A DNA stretch of 35,899 nucleotides from Granulosicoccus sp. Lineage in GTDB: Bacteria; Pseudomonadota; Gammaproteobacteria; Granulosicoccales; Granulosicoccaceae. The DNA lies in the NCBI GenBank assembly GCA_023300375.1, contig JALZWO010000225.1:1-35899 (forward strand), in the 5' to 3' direction. The notes beneath the pieces are model-generated. The model was not told where the DNA came from. It saw nothing but the letters and a program-made list of their open reading frames with translations, and ran no database searches. The translations under genes were made by a program, and so were the position numbers. This document shows, one piece after another, positions 9,723 to 17,497 of this stretch; within the stretch, counting starts at the first letter, position 1; each line of letters begins with the position of its first letter.

Positions 9723-10715
9723 TTATAAGGTGACAAAAACCGCTTGCCCGCTATGTGCTGACTCATAGGCAGCATCTGCTAACAACAATGATGCAAGCCC
9801 ATCAGGGCCGGTAGGTACCTGCACAACCTCACCCACCATCCACGACACAAAACAATTTAGCTCATGCGCGTAAGCCTCCGTGTACCGTGTCATAAAGAAA
9901 TCATGCAACGGACCTGTGGTGTAGCCGTGGCCGTTGGCTTGCGTAAGCAAGTTAGGTTTCGGATTATCAATTGATGCCATGCCCTCACTGCCATGTACTT
10001 CAGCCCTTTGGTCATAGCCATAACTGGCTCTGCGTGAATTAGCGATAACACATTGTTTACCTGTGGCCGTGGTGAGCGTGGCTGTTGCAGTGTCAAAATC
10101 TATTCCAGCAAGCGACTTATCTATCAGGCACGAACCAGTGGCTGTGACCGATACTGGCTCCTCACCCAACAGAAAACGCGCCATGTCAAAGTCATGAATC
10201 ATCATGTCGCGGAAGATGCCACCACTGCGCTTGATATATTCCAACGGTGGTGGTGCTGGATCACGAGAGGTGATGATCACCTGCTCCACCTCACCTACTT
10301 GCCCTTGATCAATTGCCGCTTTGAGCGACATAAACTGAGCATCGAACCGACGGTTAAAACCAATCATCAATCGACCATTATTCTCTTCAACAACTTTCAG
10401 GCACGCCCGCACCCGTGCTGAATCAAGGTCAATTGGCTTTTCGCAAAACACCGCTTTCCCAGCTTTGACACACTGTTCGATGAGATTGGCATGGGTATCG
10501 GTGGGCGTTGCAATGATGACACCGTGTATGGCGTCCGAATTAATCCAATGTTCGGCCGTATTGATCTCACAGCCATGCTGTGATGCTAAAGCAGTAGCGG
10601 CAGCTTCAACCTCATCAGTGACGCCTACAAGCGTAACATCAGCATTCATACTCACTGCATAGGCATGTACTTGACCAATACGCCCTGCACCTAATAAAGC
10701 AATTCCATACGTCAT
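9723..10715 (-). CDS. iolG: Inositol 2-dehydrogenase
   Basis: NAD-dependent dehydrogenase of 330 residues, predicted to oxidise myo-inositol to scyllo-inosose (2-keto-myo-inositol), the first step of the pathway. The Rossmann motif is LLGAGRIGQVHAYAV at the N-terminus. The catalytic Lys lies in FCEKPIDLD (about residues 92-100), and the Asp/His pair in GGIFRDMMIHDFDMARFLLGE (about 165-185), a strong match to IolG rather than to other Gfo/Idh/MocA proteins. It sits 3 bases after the preceding dehydrogenase gene and 16 bases before the fused iolC, so it is clearly within one transcript. Of the three Gfo/Idh/MocA proteins here it is the best candidate for the main myo-inositol enzyme. Confidence 0.88.
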   Translation of the reverse strand: MTYGIALLGAGRIGQVHAYAVSMNADVTLVGVTDEVEAAATALASQHGCEINTAEHWINSDAIHGVIIATPTDTHANLIEQCVKAGKAVFCEKPIDLDSARVRACLKVVEENNGRLMIGFNRRFDAQFMSLKAAIDQGQVGEVEQVIITSRDPAPPPLEYIKRSGGIFRDMMIHDFDMARFLLGEEPVSVTATGSCLIDKSLAGIDFDTATATLTTATGKQCVIANSRRASYGYDQRAEVHGSEGMASIDNPKPNLLTQANGHGYTTGPLHDFFMTRYTEAYAHELNCFVSWMVGEVVQVPTGPDGLASLLLADAAYESAHSGQAVFVTL

Positions 10716-10718
10716 ATC

Positions 10719-11840
10719 TTAGCTCTCCAGTGGACCAGTAGATACCCAACTACGCGTCTCACACGATTCGTGTACAGCATCAATCAACTCCTGCACGCGC
10801 AGCCCTTCAGAAAAATCAGGGTACACAGCCTCAGCAGTGTCAATAGCCTTTAAGAAATCTTTTTGTTCAATGATGATTTGATCCTGATAACCTGTGCCGT
10901 GTCCGGGCCCTAAGCAAAAGTGCACGTAATCAGGGTGTGCGGGGCCTGTCAGAATTTTTCGAAAACCACGCGTACTCTCGGGGCCTTCCGCTTTGTAAAG
11001 GTACAAGGCGTTCTGGTCTTCTTGGTCAAAACGAATACTGCCTTTGTCACCGTGTAGCTCATAGGCGTAACCCATTTTTCGGCCATGCGCCACCCTGCTG
11101 AAAAACAAGTGCCCCATCGCACCATTGGCAAACCGACACATCATCTGAGCCTGATCATCGTTGGTCACAGCCTCAACACCATTGGCACCTTCGCGTTGTC
11201 CACATGTGATTTGCTGATCTCCAATGAGTTCAACAATATCGCCACCTAATGCTAAAGCCGCATTAACAATATGAGGTGCCAGATCACCTAGAGTTCCATT
11301 AGCCTTACCGCGAGTTCGCCAATTGGCAGGTTCACTATGATCGGCTAGAAAATCTTCACTGTGCTCAGCTTTAATATAATGCAGCTTGCCTATCTCGCCA
11401 TCAGCAACAAGTTGGCGAGCAAACTGTGTGGCAGGTGTTCGTACATAGTTAAAGCCAATCATGTTGGCCACACCTGAATCCGTCGCAGCTTGAGCCATAA
11501 TTCTGGCCTCAGCGGTGGTTTCAGCAAGAGGCTTTTCACAAAATACAGGTTTGCCTGCAGCAAAGGCTGCCAGCGCTATGTCGTGATGCGTTTGTTGTGG
11601 GGAGGCAATAATAATGGCTTCCACCTTAGGGTCGGCCACCAACTCTTGCCAGCTATCTGTTCCCCGTAAAAAGCCCAGCTCAGCTGCAGCCCGCTCGGCA
11701 CCCGCCTTGGTGGTGGTAGCAATGAGCTCACAACGCGGTTTAAGTGTGGTGTTGAATACAGCACCTACAGCATGCAGGGCCACGGCATGCGCCTTACCCA
11801 TATAACCTGACCCAACAAGCCCTATTCCAATTTCACGCAT
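10719..11840 (-). CDS. Gfo/Idh/MocA-family dehydrogenase (inositol-isomer candidate)
   Basis: A 373-residue NAD(P)-dependent oxidoreductase. The N-terminal Rossmann motif is GLVGSGYMGKAHAVAL. EKP is present in PVFCEKPLAETTAEAR (about residue 97), and the sugar-binding half contains GTLGDLAPHIVNAALALGG with the Asp-x-x-x-His pair. It is longer than IolG and has a C-terminal extension with GPGHGTGYQDQIIIEQKDFL, as in proteins acting on disaccharides or inositol isomers. In this operon it may handle scyllo- or D-chiro-inositol or a keto-inositol glycoside; that is inferred from position only. It follows iolJ across a 131-bp gap that carries a 13-bp tandem repeat, and precedes iolG by 3 bases. 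Confidence 0.82.
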   Translation of the reverse strand: MREIGIGLVGSGYMGKAHAVALHAVGAVFNTTLKPRCELIATTTKAGAERAAAELGFLRGTDSWQELVADPKVEAIIIASPQQTHHDIALAAFAAGKPVFCEKPLAETTAEARIMAQAATDSGVANMIGFNYVRTPATQFARQLVADGEIGKLHYIKAEHSEDFLADHSEPANWRTRGKANGTLGDLAPHIVNAALALGGDIVELIGDQQITCGQREGANGVEAVTNDDQAQMMCRFANGAMGHLFFSRVAHGRKMGYAYELHGDKGSIRFDQEDQNALYLYKAEGPESTRGFRKILTGPAHPDYVHFCLGPGHGTGYQDQIIIEQKDFLKAIDTAEAVYPDFSEGLRVQELIDAVHESCETRSWVSTGPLES

Positions 11841-11865
11841 TAGTATTATTCACCTAGAACTGTCT

Positions 11866-11943
11866 GATTAACTTCAGAGATTAACTTCAGAGATTAACTT
11901 CAGGGATTGATTTCAAGTCTTGCTTTCGGTGCTTGCTTTCAAA
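11866..11943. repeat. 13-bp tandem repeat, about six units, progressively diverged
   Basis: Units are GATTAACTTCAGA (11866-11878), the same again (11879-11891), GATTAACTTCAGG (11892-11904), GATTGATTTCAAG (11905-11917), TCTTGCTTTCGGT (11918-11930) and GCTTGCTTTCAAA (11931-11943). The first three are nearly identical; the later ones drift steadily. A further loose echo, GTAACTTCAGCTGG, overlaps the iolJ stop. The array lies between iolJ and the next gene of the operon and is not translated in any called gene. It could change in copy number by slippage. Confidence 0.85.
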
Positions 11944-11971
11944 GGTCGGCCTCAAGAGGCTGCAAGTAACT

Positions 11972-12802
11972 TCAGCTGGCTTTTATAGCATTCATAACAC
12001 GACGCGCAGCATTCATCACAGGCTCGTGTGTATCTTTAAGAATAGATACCCGATCAAAACGGGCAGCATCTTTATTCACAGACTCACGTAGTGCCTTGCC
12101 AAAGGCCATTCGCAGTTCCGTGCCAATGTTGTATTTACAAATAGCCGTAGTACGGGCTAAATGCACACGCTGTTCAATGGTCACGCCCGAGCCGCCATGA
12201 ATCACCAAAGGCACATCGCACTGTAATTGAATCTGCCGTATGCGCGCCTCATCAAGCTGAGACACACTATCGCTTTGCAGATGCACATTTCCCACTGAAA
12301 TTGCCATGGCATCAACGGCTGTTTCACGGGCAAATTTTGCAGCTTCTTCTGGCACCGTGCCATGCGATTCTTCGCCTTCGGCATAACCGACAAAACCAAT
12401 TTCGCCCTCACACGACACACCCGCTGCGTGCGCCACGGCTACAATAGCTGCAGTTTCATCAATGTTCTGCTGAAGCGGTTTTCGCGAACCGTCATACATC
12501 ACCGACGTAAAGCCGCAATCAATCGCTTGCCGACACTCTTCCATGCTATAGCCATGATCAAGATGCGCAACCACCGGCACATCGGCGTTGTCGGCTAAGT
12601 GCCGGAACATAGCAGCCAGAACCGTCAGAGGCGTGTGTTCACGACAACCTGGGCCGGCCTGCAGAATCACCGGGCAACCTTCAGCTTCGGCGGCAGCTAC
12701 AAAAGCGCGGGTATCTTCCCAGCCTAGTGTGACCAGCCCTGCCACGGCATAACCGTGCTGCAAGGCAGGCTGCAGAACATCACTTAGCGGTACCAGTGCC
12801 AT
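11972..12802 (-). CDS. iolJ: Class II aldolase, 6-phospho-5-dehydro-2-deoxy-D-gluconate aldolase
   Basis: Zinc-dependent class II aldolase of 276 residues. It is predicted to split 2-deoxy-5-keto-D-gluconate 6-phosphate into dihydroxyacetone phosphate and malonic semialdehyde. Metal ligands are seen in VVAHLDHGYSMEECRQAI (about 75-92) and VIHGGSGVTIEQR (about 205-217), with a Glu in SCEGEIGFVGYAEGEE and the phosphate-binding YNIGTELR. A fructose-bisphosphate aldolase role cannot be excluded by motifs alone, but its place between iolB and iolG makes the inositol role much more likely. Its ATG overlaps the iolB stop (TAATG), implying translational coupling. A second possible aldolase is the DUF2090 half of the fused iolC gene. 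Confidence 0.9.
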   Translation of the reverse strand: MALVPLSDVLQPALQHGYAVAGLVTLGWEDTRAFVAAAEAEGCPVILQAGPGCREHTPLTVLAAMFRHLADNADVPVVAHLDHGYSMEECRQAIDCGFTSVMYDGSRKPLQQNIDETAAIVAVAHAAGVSCEGEIGFVGYAEGEESHGTVPEEAAKFARETAVDAMAISVGNVHLQSDSVSQLDEARIRQIQLQCDVPLVIHGGSGVTIEQRVHLARTTAICKYNIGTELRMAFGKALRESVNKDAARFDRVSILKDTHEPVMNAARRVMNAIKAS

Positions 12803-13644
12803 TACTTGAACTTAGCAATCATGTCTTTAATGCCGGGAATGGTTTCGATCTGATAGGCGTGTGTGGGCTGAAAATATTGCACCAAAGAACGTTGACTCAA
12901 ACCGGCCAAAATCGTGAAGTAGTACATCTGGTAACCAGGTAACACCGCACAAGGGTGATAGCCGTTATCCAGACAAATCGTAGAGCCATCAACAATGTGA
13001 TAGGCATCGCCTGATTCATTGTCCACACGCTGCAACATCTGCACACCCGAGCCGTGCTTGGGTTTGAAGCGAAAGTTATACGTTTCATCATGACGAGTCT
13101 CATCTGGCAGACGATCGGTATCGTGCTTATGCGATGGAAAGCCTGACCAACCACCTTCACCTACAGTGAACAACTCACTGACTAACAAACGTCCTACCTT
13201 GTCATGGTATTTGGTGCCCAGAATATGTTTGATCTTGCGATGTGTTTTCGTCTCATCTGAGCCATATTGCACCAGATCTAACTCGGCGGTACGTACATCA
13301 AACGGCTCTAATACTTTGTCGTATTTTGCACCAGCAATAAACACCTCGGCATCTTCTGACATACACACCATCGTGGCTTTTGCACCTGACGGTACATAAG
13401 CACCCTCAGGCTCACCACCCCATACATCTTCAACACGATTACCAAGCGCTGCAAATGCTACGCCTTCTACATCGATATCTACTGTGCCCGTTGCCGGCAC
13501 GATGCAAGTCTCGTAGCCTGGTACCTGATATTCAAACGCCTGACCTTTTTTGAGCTTAACGATATTAAAGTAGTTGAGTGGAACCGTGGAACTCTCGACA
13601 TCAACGATGGGCTTGTTCTGATTATCGTAGGGTGCTATGTGCAT
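12802..13644 (-). CDS. iolB: 5-deoxy-glucuronate isomerase
   Basis: Cupin-type isomerase of 280 residues, converting 5-deoxy-D-glucuronate to 5-dehydro-2-deoxy-D-gluconate in the cytoplasm. Family hallmarks are GEGGWSGFPSHKHDTDR (about residues 160-176), with the metal-binding His pair, and the HDETYNFRFKPKHGSG stretch after it. A last His is in LDNGYHPCAVLPGYQMYY (about 226-243). Length fits IolB (about 270). It overlaps iolJ by one base downstream and lies 4 bases after the single-domain iolC. Confidence 0.93.
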   Translation of the reverse strand: MHIAPYDNQNKPIVDVESSTVPLNYFNIVKLKKGQAFEYQVPGYETCIVPATGTVDIDVEGVAFAALGNRVEDVWGGEPEGAYVPSGAKATMVCMSEDAEVFIAGAKYDKVLEPFDVRTAELDLVQYGSDETKTHRKIKHILGTKYHDKVGRLLVSELFTVGEGGWSGFPSHKHDTDRLPDETRHDETYNFRFKPKHGSGVQMLQRVDNESGDAYHIVDGSTICLDNGYHPCAVLPGYQMYYFTILAGLSQRSLVQYFQPTHAYQIETIPGIKDMIAKFK

Positions 13645-13648
13645 CGTG

Positions 13649-14623
13649 TCAGTCCTGTATTGAGTGTTCTGCTAAAAATTGATCAAGCTCGTCTGGGCTT
13701 GGCATAGCCGGTGCGCAGCCAACTCGTGTGACCACTATGGCCGCACAGGCAGCGCCGCGAGCTACCGCGTCGTTCAAAGTAAAACCATGGGCTAAGCTGG
13801 ATATAAAGCCGCCCATAAAACTATCACCCGCACCCACTGGCTTGAGTGCATCTACCGGAAAGATGCCAGTAGTGAATTCTTCAGTGGCCGTCATGGTGAT
13901 AGCGCCCTTCTCACCCATTTTGTAAACCACTATGCCAGCTGAACTGTTGGCAAGTTCTCGCGCTTTAACCAAACCTTGTTCATAGCTACCTGCCATAAAA
14001 CCAAATTCTGTATCGTTGCCGATGATGATGTCGCACAAGGCTGCAGCTTCTGAATAAACTTCGGCAGCCTCAGCGGCACTTGCCCAACTGTACGGACGAT
14101 AATCCACATCAAATATCAAAGGAATACCGGCTTTGCGCGCTTTCTCAAACGCCAGCATGCAAGCGCTGCGTGAGGGTTCCGCGGCTAATACCGTACCTGT
14201 GGTAATTAACGCCGAATACTTTGAATAATCAATAGCGCTGATGTGCTCTTTAGTCATCTGAAAATCAGCAGCGCCATTGCGATAGATCACCGTCTGGTGG
14301 CCTTCCATACGGCTTTCAGATAACGCCAATGAATTGCGAAACTCACCTGCCATGCTCACAACATGCTCGCGATTGATACCGTATTGATCTAGCTGATTTA
14401 GACAATACCGCCCCACTGCATCATCAGACACACTAGTCACCAACGACGCTTTGCCTCCTTGACGCGTTAATGCTGCACAAATGTTTGCTGATGATCCACC
14501 AAGGGCCGAACGGTAAGACAGTGCATCTTCAATGCTGCTACCCACAGGTTCAGGGTAGAGATCCATGCCTGCACGGCCAATGACCAGAAAGTTATTACCA
14601 GCTAAAGCGCGAGTATTAAACAT
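13649..14623 (-). CDS. iolC: 5-dehydro-2-deoxygluconokinase, single-domain form
   Basis: PfkB-family kinase of 324 residues, the size of the Bacillus-type IolC. It shows VIGRAGMDLYPEPVG, SALGGSSANICAALTRQG, FDVDYRPYSW and the catalytic KPVGAGDSFMGGF (GAGD at about residue 273). All the kinase motifs found in the fused protein at 7784-9706 are also present here, and both look intact. It is predicted to phosphorylate 5-dehydro-2-deoxygluconate, whose product IolJ cleaves. It lies 5 bases after iolD and 4 before iolB. Two kinase genes in one operon suggest duplication plus acquisition, or a split in substrate. Confidence 0.9.
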   Translation of the reverse strand: MFNTRALAGNNFLVIGRAGMDLYPEPVGSSIEDALSYRSALGGSSANICAALTRQGGKASLVTSVSDDAVGRYCLNQLDQYGINREHVVSMAGEFRNSLALSESRMEGHQTVIYRNGAADFQMTKEHISAIDYSKYSALITTGTVLAAEPSRSACMLAFEKARKAGIPLIFDVDYRPYSWASAAEAAEVYSEAAALCDIIIGNDTEFGFMAGSYEQGLVKARELANSSAGIVVYKMGEKGAITMTATEEFTTGIFPVDALKPVGAGDSFMGGFISSLAHGFTLNDAVARGAACAAIVVTRVGCAPAMPSPDELDQFLAEHSIQD

Positions 14624-14628
14624 GGTGA

Positions 14629-16506
14629 TTAAACACCCTTTCGCTGCTTAACCCGACTTGATTCCCAGTCGATATGGGCATCACGGATTTTTTTACTCTC
14701 ACTGACCGATGGTGTGCCACATTCCCACCAAGTATGCCCTTCGGTTGTCCAACCCTCATAGGCATCAACCTTCATCACAATGACGTACGTACCTTTGGCG
14801 GCTTTGGCACGCTTGAAGGCGTCAACTAACGCTGCGGGATCAGCTACCGTTTCAGCTGTTGCACCCAACGCTCTTGCGTGAGCTTCAAAGTCAACGCTCA
14901 CCTGATTTGTGGCTGTTGGTGTGTCCTGAATAAGATTGTTAAAGCTCTCATTGCCCGTATTGTTTTGTAGCTTGTTGATAACCGCAAAGCCACCGTTATC
15001 AAGCACTAGAACAATGAGCTTTTTATCAGTCAACACTGATGAATATAAATCGCTATTAAGCATCAAGTAAGACCCATCTCCAGTAAAAACGATGGTGTCT
15101 TGCTCGGTTTGATTTTCACTTTGCGCGATACGCGCGCCCCAACCACCAGCAATTTCATAACCCATGCATGAATAGCCGAACTCCACATCAACAGTGCCCT
15201 GTTTAAGGGTACGCCAGTTGGCTGTCACTTCTGCAGGCAAGCCACCTGCGGCTGCAACCACACGATCGTGCGGATCACAATGCGCGTTCACCACGCCAAT
15301 AGCCTGAGCGTAGGAGTTAGGGCGGTTGCCGTAGGAGACATTCACTGACACATAGTTATTCCACTTTTTGCGCTCTTCTTGAGCATGCACTGTCCATGAT
15401 GATGGCGACTTGTAATCACCCATGGCAAGGTGCAAATCTAATAGAGCAAGCTTTGCATCACCCACAACCGATAATGATTGATGCTTAGCCGCATCGTGTC
15501 TGGCCGCATTAATCGAGATGAACTTAGCGTCTTTAGAGAAGGCTGTCCATGAACCTGTGGTGAAATCTTGTAGGCGTGTACCCACAGCCACAATAACGTC
15601 AGCCTGCTCTGCAATGGCGTTGGCCGAATCAGAACCTGTTACGCCAATGGGCCCAATGTTTAGCGGGTGTGTATCTTCCAAGTTAGCGCGGCCAGCAATA
15701 GTCTCAACTACGGGTATGTTGTGCTCTTCAGCAAAGCTAATAAGTTCTGCGGTTGCACGAGAATACTGAACACCGCCACCTGCAATGATCATAGGTTTAG
15801 AAGCAGCAGCTAGTAGCGCCGCCGCATCGACGATTTCACGCTCATCAGCGCCAATACGACGAATACGATGCACACGCTTATTGAAAAAAGCCGCTGGGTA
15901 TTCATAACTCCAGCCCTGCACATCTTGCGGCAAACCGATAAACGCCGGGCCACAATCAGCGGGGTCTGTGAGAGTAGCAAGGGCCGCCGGCAAACTTTGA
16001 ATGATCTGTGCTGGATGAGTAATTCGATCCCAGTATCGCGTAACCGCTTTGAAAGCGTCATTAACCCCGAGGGTCGGATCGTTGAAGTGTTCCATTTGTT
16101 GCAACACAGGATCGGGCAAGCGCGAAGCATAGGCATCGCCACACACCATGAGCATAGGCAATCGATTGGCGTGCGCCAGCGCAGACGAGGTGAGTAGATT
16201 GGATGTGCCAGGCCCTGCTGATGCGGTACAGAACATCATGCGTTGCCGAAGGTGGTATTTGGCATAAGCCGCTGCCGCAAAACCCATACTTTGCTCGTTC
16301 TGGCCACGATACAAAGGTAGCTCTTCGCGGGCGTTATAAAGAGCCTCACCTAGGCAGGTGACATTGCCGTGACCAAATATGCCGAAGCCGCCACCAAACA
16401 GGCGCACCTCCTGCTCTTCTCCATCGCGCTCGACGACAATGAACTGTTGTGACAGGTAACGCACGACAGCTTGCGCTGTGGTTAGCAATAATGTGTCATC
16501 ACTCAT
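14629..16506 (-). CDS. iolD: 3D-(3,5/4)-trihydroxycyclohexane-1,2-dione hydrolase
   Basis: Thiamine-diphosphate enzyme of 625 residues that opens the inositol ring, giving 5-deoxy-D-glucuronate. The N-terminal pyrimidine-binding domain has GIFGHGNVTCLGEAL and the catalytic Glu region QNEQSMGFAAAAYAK. The central domain carries PMIIAGGGVQYS. The C-terminal domain has the TPP motif FTGDGSYLMLNSDLYS followed by LVLDNGGF. The C-terminus, EGHTWWECGTPSVSES, is typical of IolD. It is the first gene of the minus-strand operon, with start ATG at 16506 and a 97-bp divergent promoter region shared with iolE. Confidence 0.95.
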   Translation of the reverse strand: MSDDTLLLTTAQAVVRYLSQQFIVVERDGEEQEVRLFGGGFGIFGHGNVTCLGEALYNAREELPLYRGQNEQSMGFAAAAYAKYHLRQRMMFCTASAGPGTSNLLTSSALAHANRLPMLMVCGDAYASRLPDPVLQQMEHFNDPTLGVNDAFKAVTRYWDRITHPAQIIQSLPAALATLTDPADCGPAFIGLPQDVQGWSYEYPAAFFNKRVHRIRRIGADEREIVDAAALLAAASKPMIIAGGGVQYSRATAELISFAEEHNIPVVETIAGRANLEDTHPLNIGPIGVTGSDSANAIAEQADVIVAVGTRLQDFTTGSWTAFSKDAKFISINAARHDAAKHQSLSVVGDAKLALLDLHLAMGDYKSPSSWTVHAQEERKKWNNYVSVNVSYGNRPNSYAQAIGVVNAHCDPHDRVVAAAGGLPAEVTANWRTLKQGTVDVEFGYSCMGYEIAGGWGARIAQSENQTEQDTIVFTGDGSYLMLNSDLYSSVLTDKKLIVLVLDNGGFAVINKLQNNTGNESFNNLIQDTPTATNQVSVDFEAHARALGATAETVADPAALVDAFKRAKAAKGTYVIVMKVDAYEGWTTEGHTWWECGTPSVSESKKIRDAHIDWESSRVKQRKGV

Positions 16507-16540
16507 CGTACAGTTACCAGTTGACGCTTCGAAGTGTCAC

Positions 16541-16568
16541 AGAATACAATATCTGCAACCGGTTGCAA
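16541..16568 (-). promoter_or_regulatory. Possible iolD promoter overlapping the operator
   Basis: On the minus strand a -35-like TTGCAA (16563-16568) and a -10-like TATTCT (16541-16546) are 16 bases apart, 35 bases before the iolD ATG. The -35 lies inside the palindromic operator, so a bound LacI-type protein would block it. This is a reading by eye and is tentative. Confidence 0.35.
16554..16567. promoter_or_regulatory. LacI-type operator, perfect 14-bp palindrome
   Basis: TGCAACCGGTTGCA, a CG-centred perfect palindrome of the kind bound by LacI/GalR-family proteins, placed between the divergent iolD and iolE genes. The identical 14 bases occur at 24243-24256. The cognate regulator is most likely the LacI protein at 18844-19845. 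Confidence 0.82.
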
Positions 16569-16603
16569 ACCGTCCCATTCACTATTCGACTAATTAAAAA
16601 ACA

Positions 16604-17497
16604 ATGAGCATTAGAATCGGCAATGCCCCCTGCTCCTGGGGCGTAGAATTTGCCCAAGACGACCGCAACCCCACCTGGCAAAGTGTGCTTGATCAATGCG
16701 CACGCGCAGGCTACAAGGGTATCGAACTGGGGCCAGTGGGCTTCATGCCAGAAGACCCTGCCGAGCTGGGTGATGCGCTAGCTGAACGCTCACTCGAATT
16801 GATCGGTGGCGTGGTATTCCGCCCCTTTCACGACAAGAGTCAGTGGGATGATGTGATGGACGGTGCAAAACGAACCTGCGAAGCACTTAAAGCTCATGGT
16901 GCCGAACACTTTGTACTGATAGATTCTATTGCGCCACAGCGAGCACCTACTGCCGGACGTGGTGCAGAGGCTGTGCAAATGGACAGCAGTGATTGGAAAG
17001 CGTACGTGGAACGTATTAAAACCGTGGCAAAGCTGGGTCGTGACGAGTACGGTCTCATCCCTGAAATCCACCCACACGCCGGTGGTTTCATGGATTTTGA
17101 ACCCGAAGTTGAGCGTCTGCTTGAAGAAGTAGACTCTGAGCTATTAAAAATTTGCATAGACACAGGCCATTGCACGTACGCAGGCTTTGACCCTATTGCG
17201 TTCATGGAACGTCACATGGATCGCATAACATACGTGCATTTCAAAAATACCGATGCTGCAATAAAAGCTGCAGCTATTGCCAATAGGACAGGCTTCTACG
17301 ATGCCTGCGGTCAAGGCATTTTTTGCAATCTGTCCGAAGGTGAAGTTGACTTCCCAGCAGTTCGTACATTACTGGTCGATGCCAACTACAGCGGCTGGTG
17401 CACCATAGAACAAGACTGCGACCCAACTTTGGATCCAGACCCTGAACGCGATGCACGCGTGAATCGTGAATACCTGCAATCAATAGGCTTTGCATAA
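16604..17497 (+). CDS. iolE: Myo-inosose-2 dehydratase
   Basis: TIM-barrel enzyme of 297 residues that dehydrates scyllo-inosose to 3D-(3,5/4)-trihydroxycyclohexane-1,2-dione. Family signatures are IRIGNAPCSWGVEF at the N-terminus, GPVGFMPEDPAELGDAL, LIPEIHPHAGGF, LLKICIDTGHCTYAGFDP with the metal-binding Asp/His, YVHFKNTD and the C-terminal WCTIEQDCDP. Length fits the family. It is transcribed away from iolD across the operator. No clear ribosome-binding sequence precedes the ATG. Its stop overlaps the next start (TAATG), so the two plus-strand genes are coupled. Confidence 0.95.
   Translation: MSIRIGNAPCSWGVEFAQDDRNPTWQSVLDQCARAGYKGIELGPVGFMPEDPAELGDALAERSLELIGGVVFRPFHDKSQWDDVMDGAKRTCEALKAHGAEHFVLIDSIAPQRAPTAGRGAEAVQMDSSDWKAYVERIKTVAKLGRDEYGLIPEIHPHAGGFMDFEPEVERLLEEVDSELLKICIDTGHCTYAGFDPIAFMERHMDRITYVHFKNTDAAIKAAAIANRTGFYDACGQGIFCNLSEGEVDFPAVRTLLVDANYSGWCTIEQDCDPTLDPDPERDARVNREYLQSIGFA

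Noticed and set aside
11866-11943. 13-bp repeats as a CRISPR array
   Set aside because: The units are contiguous with no unique spacers and diverge along the array.
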